Assembly: GCA_946413525.1 (NCBI GenBank)
Contig: CAMKKZ010000022.1
Span: 1 to 59,796 of the forward strand
From: an uncultured Oribacterium sp.
GTDB lineage: Bacteria; Bacillota; Clostridia; Lachnospirales; Lachnospiraceae
Length of the DNA stretch: 59,796 nt
Direction of reading: 5' to 3'
Below the pieces are notes generated by a model that was given only the letters and a program-made list of their open reading frames with translations, searched no databases and was not told the DNA's origin. The first letter of the stretch is position 1. Each line of letters starts with the position of its first letter. Below, one piece after another: positions 1-8,795 of the stretch. Both the position numbers and the translations under genes were made by a program.

Positions 1-603
1 AGAGGGGACCGGCGCGCTTGCGGGACTGGCGGGCGGGATTACGTTTCGATTCACCCCTCTCATACGAGAGGGGACGGGGAGCGAGACCGTCGGGCAGAAG
101 TCGCAACCAAGTTTCGATTCACCCCTCTCATACGAGAGGGGACTTCTGTGTGGCAATGCAGCATTGCATGGATTCAGTTTCGATTCACCCCTCTCATACG
201 AGAGGGGACTCTGGCTTGCCCCTGCCTCTCCGTAGCCGCTGTTTCGATTCACCCCTCTCATACGAGAGGGGACTGGGTACCTGTTCCCGTTGCTTGTGGC
301 CGCAAAGTTTCGATTCACCCCTCTCATACGAGAGGGGACATGAGCGGAACGAATATCCCGTGTCGTCCAACAGTTTCGATTCACCCCTCTCATACGAGAG
401 GGGACGATTTCCCGAGCCGCCACAGAGACCGCAAAACAGTTTCGATTCACCCCTCTCATACGAGAGGGGACGGGTAGCGAGTTTGAAAAGGCCATGTCTT
501 CATGGTTTCGATTCACCCCTCTCATACGAGAGGGGACGGGCATTCCGTGCTGTTCTGTCTCCGGGCATTGGTTTCGATTCACCCCTCTCATACGAGAGGG
601 GAC
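1..603 (-). CRISPR. Type I-C CRISPR array, left end outside window
   Basis: A 33-bp repeat occurs nine times in full, starting at 43, 111, 177, 241, 307, 373, 439, 505 and 571; bases 1-9 are the end of a tenth. Nine spacers of 31-35 bp separate them. Read on the minus strand the repeat starts GTCCCCTCTCGTATGAGAGG and ends TGAATCGAAAC. That is the type I-C pattern: a GC hairpin followed by an 11-nt handle ending GAAAC. The repeats are identical, including the one nearest the cas genes, so the array appears active. Transcription should run leftward from the leader at 604-749, making the spacer at 538-570 the newest. The full array length cannot be seen. Confidence 0.97.
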
Positions 604-749
604 TGCAAAACTTACCAATTGAAGTTCTGCATATAAATATAAATTTGTAAATAATTAACAACAATTACACAATAATGAATGTTTAAAACAATAATGAGGT
701 AGCTCAACAACTACAAAAAAACTCCAAAAATCATGTGAACCTTAGGTTT
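604..749 (-). promoter_or_regulatory. Leader of the type I-C array
   Basis: This is a very AT-rich, gene-free stretch between cas2 and the leader-proximal repeat. In type I-C loci the leader carries the array promoter and the integration signals. Position and composition support the call; no specific promoter boxes were assigned. Confidence 0.7.
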
Positions 750-1031
750 TCAGAAAATAAGCGCATTATTATCGGAAATTTCAAGATTCGCCTTTAATCC
801 AATAATATCAACATGACACGTTTCTTTTTTTCCTATTTTGTAAAAACGCACAGAATCCTCTTTTGGGTCGATTTCTCTTTCAATTTTGGATTTAAGCTCT
901 ATATATTCAGTCTGATTAATATTCATTTCAAAAACGGATTTTTGAACTCGCGATCCACAACCCTCACAAATGATAGCTATCTTACGTAATCTTCTATCGT
1001 TTCTAACATCATAAACTGTTAATATAAACAA
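750..1031 (-). CDS. cas2: Cas2, type I-C adaptation nuclease-fold protein
   Basis: Cas2 is the dimeric bridge of the Cas1-Cas2 spacer integrase. The core FILTVYDV strand with its conserved Asp, followed by RLRKIA and SRVQKSVFE, is the Cas2 ferredoxin-like fold. I place the start at a TTG at 1031: GGGAGG lies eight to nine bases upstream, and this gives the usual ~93-residue protein beginning right before the first strand. An ATG at 1079 would add 16 unlikely residues. The start overlaps the end of cas1 (stop at 1033-1035), so the genes are translationally coupled. It is the last gene before the leader and array. Confidence 0.93.
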   Translation of the reverse strand: MFILTVYDVRNDRRLRKIAIICEGCGSRVQKSVFEMNINQTEYIELKSKIEREIDPKEDSVRFYKIGKKETCHVDIIGLKANLEISDNNALIF

Positions 1032-1032
1032 T

Positions 1033-2064
1033 CTATTGTTCCTCCCATATGTAAGGTGGATATTCTGATATATCACCACGGATATACTGAGCTAACAACT
1101 GTGCTTGTAAATATGGCAATAACTTTTTTGGAGCATTTCTTTTATACAAAGGGAAAAACACAGTTTTATTCCTATCCTCTTCCCATAATAGTAATACTTT
1201 CTTTCTGCTTGCCTCCTTTAAATATATAGATGTGCCTTTATGCTCAAAATCATCAGGCTTGATTTGCTTTCTATTTATCAATGTTACGACAAAACGATCT
1301 ACTACAGGAGACCGAAACTCTTCAATCAAATCATTTGCCAGAGATTCACGACCAGGTTTCAGAGTATGCATATATCCAAGAAATGAATCAAGTCCAAATG
1401 ATTCCAAAGCAGCTATACAGTTCAAGTTCAGAAGAGTATATAAAAAAGACAGAAGGGCATTGCAATTATTTTCAGGAGGTCTCTTACTCCGTTTGATGAA
1501 AAGCATTTCTTTGTTTGATGTTTTCAACATATTGTCAAATACTCCAAAATATGTTGAAGAAGCCTTACCTTCTACCCCTCGGATTTCCTCTATAGTTTCA
1601 GACTCTTTTAACTGTGCAAGAGAAGTCTTTAATTGTCCTGCAGCATATACCAATTTTACATTATTCTCCTCGTCAGTATTCTTTGCTGCATACAATAATG
1701 TACCGTACTGGTTTAGAATTTTACCTAAAACGACATTCTTTGAAAAAGATGTTCGAAATGAATTGTCTTCGTATAAACGATACTGTTTTTGTCGTAAAAA
1801 AATATTGCTGTTTTTGAACTTTCCTCTTAATCCACCATAATATTTCCCATAAAAAGAAACATATGAAACAAAAATATTATTTTCACTACAAAACCGAATG
1901 AAATAATCAGAAATAGATGTACTGCCAAATATTATAATCTGTTCTATCAAATTAACAGGTACCCGTGTTTTCTGATCATCACACTCAATCAAAAAAGAAT
2001 CATGATCCACATGAAGATAAGTATTATCATTTAAAATATATAGAGTTTTATTAATGTCAATCAT
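1033..2064 (-). CDS. cas1: Cas1, type I-C spacer integrase
   Basis: Cas1 is the metal-dependent integrase that inserts new spacers, working with Cas2 and here Cas4. The 343-residue length is normal. The N-terminal beta domain (about 1-100) ends in GGLRGKF. The catalytic helical domain shows the Glu of GVEGKAS and the His and acidic cluster of YMHTLKPGRESLAND-LIEEFRSPVVDR. The start overlaps the end of cas4 by eight bases. The gene is intact, unlike the type III cas1 at 11-12 kb, so this is the only complete integrase in the window. Confidence 0.96.
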   Translation of the reverse strand: MIDINKTLYILNDNTYLHVDHDSFLIECDDQKTRVPVNLIEQIIIFGSTSISDYFIRFCSENNIFVSYVSFYGKYYGGLRGKFKNSNIFLRQKQYRLYEDNSFRTSFSKNVVLGKILNQYGTLLYAAKNTDEENNVKLVYAAGQLKTSLAQLKESETIEEIRGVEGKASSTYFGVFDNMLKTSNKEMLFIKRSKRPPENNCNALLSFLYTLLNLNCIAALESFGLDSFLGYMHTLKPGRESLANDLIEEFRSPVVDRFVVTLINRKQIKPDDFEHKGTSIYLKEASRKKVLLLWEEDRNKTVFFPLYKRNAPKKLLPYLQAQLLAQYIRGDISEYPPYIWEEQ

Positions 2065-2728
2065 AATCCATGCCTGCTTTCTTCCATATATTTTTCATAT
2101 AAGTACTAATCATAAGCTTTTTGGGACTGCATATTTCATAAACGGCGCATTTTGGACATCTCTTTTTATATAATGGTTCCACATACACAGGGTTATTCAT
2201 ATATATACGCATCTCGGAAATCAGACTTTTCAATTTGTCCTTTGATTGCTTAGCAATATTGACTTCAAAGCGTTCCCGGGATCCTGAATAATAGATATAC
2301 CCCTTCTCAATAATGCAATTAAACATATCCTCCAGACAAACAGCCTGGCCAATAAGCTGTAGGTTATATTCTACTTCATTTCGTTTTACTCCGTTTTTAT
2401 ATTCGATTGGACATATGGTATACTTTCCAGATAGAAAAGGGATATAAGCGCCAAATTCATCTTTATGAAATTCAATGTTATCACATACTCCATAGAGGCC
2501 AAGAGAATTAGAAACAACTTCCAATCCCATTACCTTTACAACATCTCTTCTTCGTTCTATTTTTGGAATATGTACACTGACATGTTTTGCGCTTCCCTCC
2601 GCCATATACTCATTTTTTGAATCAATCCGTTCAATTATACGAAGGTAAAACCTTCTTTTACAATACGCATATTCGGATATCCAGGATATTAAAATACTAT
2701 TATCATCAGTATTGCTTTTTTCGAACAG
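2057..2728 (-). CDS. cas4: Cas4, PAM-selecting Fe-S exonuclease, CTG start
   Basis: Cas4 trims prespacers and checks the PAM in type I-C adaptation. The first in-frame ATG (2605) would remove the N-terminus, but the frame stays open upstream to an in-frame stop and encodes SWISEYAYCKRRFYL, the conserved Cas4 N-terminus with the first Fe-S cysteine. Only a CTG at 2728 fits as start, with AGGAGGG seven bases upstream, giving about 223 residues, the usual length. Other key residues are GVCDNIEF, the RecB-type PIEYK motif and the C-terminal CPKC-EIC cysteines. It sits 25 bases after cas7 and overlaps cas1. The start codon is inferred. Confidence 0.9.
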   Translation of the reverse strand: MFEKSNTDDNSILISWISEYAYCKRRFYLRIIERIDSKNEYMAEGSAKHVSVHIPKIERRRDVVKVMGLEVVSNSLGLYGVCDNIEFHKDEFGAYIPFLSGKYTICPIEYKNGVKRNEVEYNLQLIGQAVCLEDMFNCIIEKGYIYYSGSRERFEVNIAKQSKDKLKSLISEMRIYMNNPVYVEPLYKKRCPKCAVYEICSPKKLMISTYMKNIWKKAGMDYD

Positions 2729-2753
2729 AGCAAATCCCTCCTTTTATTCATAT

Positions 2754-3791
2754 TCAATTTGCATCATTATGAATCTGAATGCAACCCATATCCTCATGAC
2801 TTATATTTTCCCATCCCCAAAGTACAGGTTCAAACGGATTTGCCTTGATGCCAATTTCAACTCCTTTTGGAACAGAAGAATGAAGCAACATAAGATAATC
2901 TTTTTTGTCCCTTGGAAATTCAACATCATCCTGTTTTCTTATCTCAAGCAGATCAAAAAGTTTATACGCAGGAGCACACCCCAATTTTGCCTCCCGGGCT
3001 TTTTCAATCTGGTTATTATCATTCTGAGTGCCTACATGCTTGAAAATAATCACCGGGGAAATAACGTTCATACCCATTTTCGATGAGGAAATATCATGGT
3101 TATAGCACTGCAGAATAGCTTCAAACAATGCATTCGCATCTTCTTCTGTAAAACCACATTTCTCCGCGAGAGCCGCACTGATGGAGCCTTTTATAACGTA
3201 CAATCCGTATGACTCAATCTTCTTTTCTCCCATAGTGCGTTTTTTGTCATCTTCTCGTTCATTTTCCTCTTTTTCATAGTCTTCGATAGTTTTATAATCT
3301 TTTCCATCTGTTGTATAACACATTCTGGTGATTGTTAAATCTTCAATGTGAATTGGATCAAGAGAGGTACTCATCCCAATCTGTACCGCGCCACGTACCT
3401 GTCCGGCATTCAAGCCCGTACTGAGAACACCGCCGAAGGTACGAACATCCCAATAGCGCCTGCACATCTCCATACGAGCGTTATTTATCGCTGCCGTACT
3501 TTTATTCTCTTTTCCAACATTTGAAGTGGCAAAAACAGCCTCCGCAATTTTTTTGTTAATACTGGTTCCCTGCTTCATAAGTATATCCATGCCATCTATC
3601 CCCTGAAAAGCATCAAGTATATAATTTCTGATGCGTCTCTTGATGGCTACATCCGTAAATATACCGCAATCCGTTTCACCATCTTGTCTCGGCAGATTGG
3701 CCATGTCCGGATCGCCATTATGATTGCACATTTTTGCTTCGATCAAAAAGACAAATTCCATTCTGTTCTTTAAAATATTACTCATCGTCAA
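2754..3791 (-). CDS. cas7: Cas7 (Csd2), type I-C Cascade backbone
   Basis: Cas7c forms the helical backbone that coats crRNA in the I-C effector complex. The start EFVFLIEAKMCNHNGDPD and the downstream TDVAIKRRIRNYI are signatures of the Csd2 family. The 345-residue protein is somewhat longer than many Csd2 proteins; a charged stretch around residues 165-185 accounts for part of this. The start overlaps the stop of cas8c by four bases (ATGA), so stoichiometric translation through coupling is expected. Confidence 0.95.
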   Translation of the reverse strand: MTMSNILKNRMEFVFLIEAKMCNHNGDPDMANLPRQDGETDCGIFTDVAIKRRIRNYILDAFQGIDGMDILMKQGTSINKKIAEAVFATSNVGKENKSTAAINNARMEMCRRYWDVRTFGGVLSTGLNAGQVRGAVQIGMSTSLDPIHIEDLTITRMCYTTDGKDYKTIEDYEKEENEREDDKKRTMGEKKIESYGLYVIKGSISAALAEKCGFTEEDANALFEAILQCYNHDISSSKMGMNVISPVIIFKHVGTQNDNNQIEKAREAKLGCAPAYKLFDLLEIRKQDDVEFPRDKKDYLMLLHSSVPKGVEIGIKANPFEPVLWGWENISHEDMGCIQIHNDAN

Positions 3792-5575
3792 TTCACCTCT
3801 TCTTCTTTAAGATTTTCTGCTTCTCTTTTTTTATCAGCGGCTTCCTTTGCCCTTAATGTCATGTCAAGATCTTGATGATGCAAGCCAAGATATAAAGCGC
3901 CTTGTTCCTCAGTGCTTAGCTTCGAGGGAAATGTCTCTTCAAAACCGGCTAAAACGTCATTAAGCTGACTGCGATATATACCCGCAATTCTGGAACCTTG
4001 CTCACCTTGTCCTTCAAGTTTTTTCAGATAATCCTCTTCATGCTCTAAGACCATAGTCATTCCAATGTTTGTTTTGTTAATGACGAGTTTAATGTATTTT
4101 TGTGATATCTTGACTCCTACTTTTACCAATGCTGCTCGCTGCAATCTGTCCATGATTGCTATTACCCTTCCGCATAGATATCCAGCATTTCTACTGTCTT
4201 TTTTTAGTACCTCCCTCATATAGTTTTCCTCCTTCCCTGTCCTGATTAAATATGTTTTAATAATCTGTAAAATAATGCGTCTGCTTCTCTTTTCCTTACT
4301 ATCAAAACCATCGAGAACAACAGCCCTTTCTGCATGTCGGAGTGCCTTGCTATATATACGCACAGGGATTTGCTCTCTTAACAAAACAGAAAATAAAAAT
4401 TTTTCTACGTCATCTCCATGTTCCGCTTTGATTTTTTCAGCATCATTTGTTGGGCTTTTGACAGTATTCCTCAAGACCGAAAAAGTATTTGACAAATCTC
4501 TTGTGATTATTCTTACCGTTTTTTCCTTTATATCATAAAAGGCATCTGTCAACCGGCTATCCTTATACCATTGGATCAAATTACTGCACGCAGCGTCATA
4601 ATCTATCACCCTCTCATTTGTCAGTGTGAATCGTCCCTGTGCGGGAATATTATATTTAATAACATGCATTTTCACACCGAGTTCATCAATAATATCCCTT
4701 CGTGCCACTACAGACTCAAGAATATCCTTCCACGCATCTTCAACTTCATTCGCGTTGAAGCTTTCCATCAAATCTATTTGTTTTTCCTGATCATACCAAT
4801 ACAGCACACCAAAACTACGATTATAATTATGACCGCTTGTAAAAAGATGTTCAACGCCTGCTTTTATTGCCTCTGCTTCTGATTCCGCAATAGGGCAGGC
4901 ATCATAGGCATTTTTAAATCCATAGGACTTAAAGGCACAATTTGATCCCCTATAATTGCTGTGCTGATTGGAAAATATAGATACTCCGGACCCTACCGGT
5001 CCTTGTGATATCATTGGAAAGGTGGATGCACCATATTTGAATGTATTTCCACTCAATATGGAAAACCCCTTACTTGTTTTATTTTTTTCTGAGGATTGCA
5101 TCAAATCAAGAAACCAAGAGATCCAGGAATCATCATCCTCAACCTTGCATCCTTCTACTTTCCATGAAACATAATCATTATCCTTTAATCCGCTATTCAA
5201 CTTCTGCTTTAGATAAGAATTTCGATCTGCCTCCTCATCCATTCTTTTAAGAAAAGCCGAAATCGCCCCAATAGTCTGAGATGTACCTGACGCATCAATG
5301 ATAGATTGAACATACCGGTCATGTTTTTTTTGGTTTTTTTCATCCTCAACAACATATTTGAAGAGCTTGTCAACAATGAAGCAAGGCGCATCATTCCCCC
5401 CGGGAAGTCGTACAGGACAATCTTTTCTTTGAATATCATCTTTTTTTATTACCTCGATATATTCAAAGGTACCATCCTTTTGTATATGAATATACCCTGC
5501 TATTTTTCTTTTAGTGAAGTATTTTTTTGTTGAAAGATTGTTGTTTACCGCAAATTTGTAAATGGACTCATACAT
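3788..5575 (-). CDS. cas8c: Cas8c (Csd1), type I-C large subunit
   Basis: Cas8c is the large subunit that recognises the PAM and recruits Cas3. The 595-residue length, the position between cas5 and cas7, and features such as CPVRLPGGNDAPCFIVDK near the N-terminus and SFNANEVEDAWKDILESVVA in the middle match Csd1. In known I-C systems an internal start in this gene makes the small subunit Cas11c; the C-terminal helical part here is long enough for that, but I did not assign the start. It begins directly after the cas5 stop. Confidence 0.93.
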   Translation of the reverse strand: MYESIYKFAVNNNLSTKKYFTKRKIAGYIHIQKDGTFEYIEVIKKDDIQRKDCPVRLPGGNDAPCFIVDKLFKYVVEDEKNQKKHDRYVQSIIDASGTSQTIGAISAFLKRMDEEADRNSYLKQKLNSGLKDNDYVSWKVEGCKVEDDDSWISWFLDLMQSSEKNKTSKGFSILSGNTFKYGASTFPMISQGPVGSGVSIFSNQHSNYRGSNCAFKSYGFKNAYDACPIAESEAEAIKAGVEHLFTSGHNYNRSFGVLYWYDQEKQIDLMESFNANEVEDAWKDILESVVARRDIIDELGVKMHVIKYNIPAQGRFTLTNERVIDYDAACSNLIQWYKDSRLTDAFYDIKEKTVRIITRDLSNTFSVLRNTVKSPTNDAEKIKAEHGDDVEKFLFSVLLREQIPVRIYSKALRHAERAVVLDGFDSKEKRSRRIILQIIKTYLIRTGKEENYMREVLKKDSRNAGYLCGRVIAIMDRLQRAALVKVGVKISQKYIKLVINKTNIGMTMVLEHEEDYLKKLEGQGEQGSRIAGIYRSQLNDVLAGFEETFPSKLSTEEQGALYLGLHHQDLDMTLRAKEAADKKREAENLKEEEVN

Positions 5576-6259
5576 TCATGTTTCACCCCCTTTGATTGTT
5601 TCATATGAAGGAATTCTGATTACGCCATTCTCCATATAGGCATGATAGTATTTAATATTTGTTTTCCCAGTATTATTTTCCGTATCAAGAGGCACGTTAT
5701 CTGAAATATCAAAAATATCATAAAGCATCATTCCGAAATCTTCTGTTTGATTGATGGGTACTTTGTCCGGGTCAGGTTCTGAAAAATATGCCAGACATTC
5801 CCTTGTTCCAAGATAGGGCTGGTAAAAACATTTTCCTTTTCTGACACGTCGTTTAAATTCATTATATAGTTTTTCTATATTGACCCGCTCATCCGCATCA
5901 TTTCTCATAATGATCAAAGCATGTATTCTGTAATATACATTTTTTAAAAAAACTGTTCCCCTTTGTGTCCTTTCTGCTTCCACATCTATGGACTCAAGCT
6001 TCTTATCTGCTTTTCTTGCCACTTCATTTCTTTTTATTCCGATTCTTTTGACAGGCTTCATTACTTCGATTTTTCGTATTTCATAATAAAATTCAGCCGG
6101 TTTTGCATAAATCGCGCTCAATATACCACGACATGCTGATGGTGTAGGAATATCATATGTCACTCGTTCCGTTTTTGTATCGGCCTGAGTGAAACAGGCA
6201 AAGTCCCCCCATACATCCACGCATATTTCACGCGAATATTGCGCCTGTGTCATCCGCAT
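5576..6259 (-). CDS. cas5: Cas5c (Cas5d), crRNA-processing endonuclease
   Basis: In type I-C, which lacks Cas6, Cas5 cuts the pre-crRNA and then caps the 5' handle. The first strand VDVWGDFACFTQADTKTERVT and the following PTPSACRGILSAIYAKP are typical of the Cas5d/DvulG family, and 227 residues is the expected size. The start overlaps the end of cas3 by about 30 bases; the Met two codons later is an equally plausible start. Confidence 0.94.
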   Translation of the reverse strand: MRMTQAQYSREICVDVWGDFACFTQADTKTERVTYDIPTPSACRGILSAIYAKPAEFYYEIRKIEVMKPVKRIGIKRNEVARKADKKLESIDVEAERTQRGTVFLKNVYYRIHALIIMRNDADERVNIEKLYNEFKRRVRKGKCFYQPYLGTRECLAYFSEPDPDKVPINQTEDFGMMLYDIFDISDNVPLDTENNTGKTNIKYYHAYMENGVIRIPSYETIKGGET

Positions 6260-8531
6260 TCACCTCCTCCAGGTCTCTTTTAAATCCAGTCTTCTTATCA
6301 TACGCAAGCTTATATTCATCAATATACCAATTCAAAGAAATACTTAGATCCCCATAAGTAGAAAGTCTTTTACAAGTCTTATTCAAAACAGTTTGCACAT
6401 CCTTGTTCAAGGTAATATTAACACTGTATTTTCGATACCGGTTCATTTCTTTTTTGCTGATTTTGTATCCCTGGGAACGAAGTCTTTCAGCAAACTCATC
6501 AAATGAATCCCGCTCTCCGTAACCGCCCCATCCGTAAGGAACCAGAACGGTTGCCTGTGTCATATTATCGATCAGTCTGTAATTTTTCCCCATCAAATAG
6601 ATATCCAGATTTTCCAGTGGCTCACGGATTTTTCGAGTATCTTCTTCCTTGATGCATTCAAAAAACTCTTTATAATATCGTCTGATAGTGTCAAGGTCAT
6701 TCAGGTTCGCTTCACTATTTTCCAACAATAATTTTCTGGAGATTGATGTCAAATTTCTATATGTGTTATCTGGATATCCATCATCATTCAACTCAAAAAT
6801 GATAAATTCACCTGAATACATTCCATGTCTGTTAATTCTTCCTGCTGTCTGCACAAGCGATGTCCACGGGCCTATCTCCCTCATACCAAAAGGAAAATCC
6901 AGATCAACACCTGCTTCAATGCATTGAGTACTTATAAGTATACATTTCTCTCCTTTCTTTATTCTAGTATTCACTTCATCAATAATATCTCTTTTATGTA
7001 CACCGGAAAACCACGACGTTAGAAGGAGACAGTTTTCTTCGCCCACCAAACGAACGACTGCTTCGTATAATCTTGTCGCTTTCCTGGTTGTATTCACTAC
7101 GATGAGAGCACTGTAATGTTCCGAAGCAATAACGGTAATTTCATCATAACTTTTCAAATCAGGCTCATATACAGCTTTTGTATTTTTTGCGATTGTGTAA
7201 TTCCTGTATAAATTCACCGGATCATCTATCAATTCTTCGAATTGTACCCTGATATTCTTTCGGTAGGAATATAAAGGCTGCGTCGCAGTACTTAACAAAA
7301 CCGTGGTATTGAAATATCTTGGTAATGACTTCAAAGTATTTATGGTTACATCAAGTACATCTTCTTTCAACGTCTGAGATTCATCAAAGATTATTACCGA
7401 ATTAGAAATCTGATGTAGTTTACGAAGAGATGGTGTGTTGCAAGACATAAGAGTTTCAAAAAATTTCACGCTTGTGGTTATAATGACCGGAGCATTCCAT
7501 CGATCCGTATACCTGAGATAATTTATCTTTACTGCCTCCTCATTGATATCCTGAGAATCCTGAAAAACATTACTGTCATCTTCTATTATATAATTGTCAA
7601 TTCCGAGATTGGCGAACATATTTTTGTAAAATTCATAGCTTTGCAATGTTATGCTCAAATAGGGTAGTACAACAAAGATTCTGCTCAGTTTATTTGTCAT
7701 GGCATGACGGACGGCAAAGGCCATAGAGGCCATTGTCTTACCAAGTCCAGTAGGGGCCGTCAGTGTATACAGGCCGGGTTTCAGTTCGGCTCCCTTGCAG
7801 CACTGATTGTAAACATAATCCCTTAGAGCCTGCATTGGATTATGAACCCCGGATGATGCAAATTGCTGTTTTCTAATGTTTACTGCCTCAAGCATTTTCT
7901 CTGCATCCATTAAAAACTCATCAATCTGTTCTTCAGGATTCATATATTCAGAAGTCGAACTATAATCCGCATCCACCAGACAGGAGTGGATCATCCTGGC
8001 AAAGAGCATTAATTCCTCTTTGTCCAGTTCCTCTGGCATATTGCCTTCTACAGGAAAATATAACGCATTGTCTTTGACATAATTAAGTGCATCTTCAAAT
8101 TCACTTGCTGAGGAAAATGCATTTACTTTGTCATTTTTATCAGTTTCAAAAAAATCTTTCGGTAAACGAAGCTTTCTTAGTGATAAACTGTTGCCTATGA
8201 AGTTGATGCCCTCACCGTAATCTGAGTGATGGCTATAGATTGATTCGTAAGAGATCCGATCTGCCATTTTCGTACTGTGATTTGTTAATTCATACAGGAT
8301 CTGTGCGCCAGATAATGCGTGATTCACAAGAGTATATCCATGAAACAGGACATCCTGAAATCGTTTTGATAGCTTGCCTGCATCATGTATCAAAGCATTT
8401 CTTTTTGCTAATTCACCACAGCCGAATTTATCTCCATATGATTCCGCCTTTTCTGCCGCTTTTTTCAAATGGTCAATAACTGATTCCCTGTCTTCCCCTC
8501 TTTTATGAGCGTAGTATTCCATTATTTGCAT
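6228..8531 (-). CDS. cas3: Cas3 helicase-nuclease, type I-C
   Basis: Cas3 unwinds and degrades DNA bound by the Cascade complex. The N-terminal HD nuclease domain shows ALIHDAGKLS near residue 53 and a downstream YSHHSDYG histidine pair. The superfamily 2 helicase has Walker A PTGLGKT near residue 262, motif II FDESQ near 382 (a DExQ rather than DEAH form) and QTAGRINRHG as motif VI. Length 767 is normal. It heads the operon; an AAGGAG lies just upstream, and the start could be the first Met or the Met three codons later. Confidence 0.96.
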   Translation of the reverse strand: MQIMEYYAHKRGEDRESVIDHLKKAAEKAESYGDKFGCGELAKRNALIHDAGKLSKRFQDVLFHGYTLVNHALSGAQILYELTNHSTKMADRISYESIYSHHSDYGEGINFIGNSLSLRKLRLPKDFFETDKNDKVNAFSSASEFEDALNYVKDNALYFPVEGNMPEELDKEELMLFARMIHSCLVDADYSSTSEYMNPEEQIDEFLMDAEKMLEAVNIRKQQFASSGVHNPMQALRDYVYNQCCKGAELKPGLYTLTAPTGLGKTMASMAFAVRHAMTNKLSRIFVVLPYLSITLQSYEFYKNMFANLGIDNYIIEDDSNVFQDSQDINEEAVKINYLRYTDRWNAPVIITTSVKFFETLMSCNTPSLRKLHQISNSVIIFDESQTLKEDVLDVTINTLKSLPRYFNTTVLLSTATQPLYSYRKNIRVQFEELIDDPVNLYRNYTIAKNTKAVYEPDLKSYDEITVIASEHYSALIVVNTTRKATRLYEAVVRLVGEENCLLLTSWFSGVHKRDIIDEVNTRIKKGEKCILISTQCIEAGVDLDFPFGMREIGPWTSLVQTAGRINRHGMYSGEFIIFELNDDGYPDNTYRNLTSISRKLLLENSEANLNDLDTIRRYYKEFFECIKEEDTRKIREPLENLDIYLMGKNYRLIDNMTQATVLVPYGWGGYGERDSFDEFAERLRSQGYKISKKEMNRYRKYSVNITLNKDVQTVLNKTCKRLSTYGDLSISLNWYIDEYKLAYDKKTGFKRDLEEVNADDTGAIFA

Positions 8532-8795
8532 TTCTCCTTATGCAATAATTTAGTATTATTTTAAAAAGCTACAATCTTCTCTTTACTTCTCCTTAAGCAT
8601 GCAGTGACTATGCCGATCCCTTTTCACCGCAGACTTTATTCGCCCTTGGATACCTTTCTCCGACTAATGATATATTATACTATCACATGAGCTGTCCAAT
8701 AAAACGGACTTTCGTCAAAACAGGTATATGGTTAATTGTTATGGCAAATGAATTTACTATTCGTATCATGCATACCTTGTGCCTTGACCCTGGCT
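8532..8795 (-). promoter_or_regulatory. Promoter region of the type I-C operon
   Basis: This gene-free gap separates csm6 from cas3. On the minus strand a TATAAT box lies at 8674-8679, with only a poor -35 match (TTGGAC or TTTATT) upstream. That leaves a leader of about 135 bases before cas3. No hairpin or operator was recognised. Confidence 0.45.

Noticed and set aside
18..650. Open reading frames of 210 and 109 residues across the first 650 bases
   Set aside because: They are translations of the CRISPR repeats and spacers; the repeated SFDSPLSYERG motif is the repeat itself.
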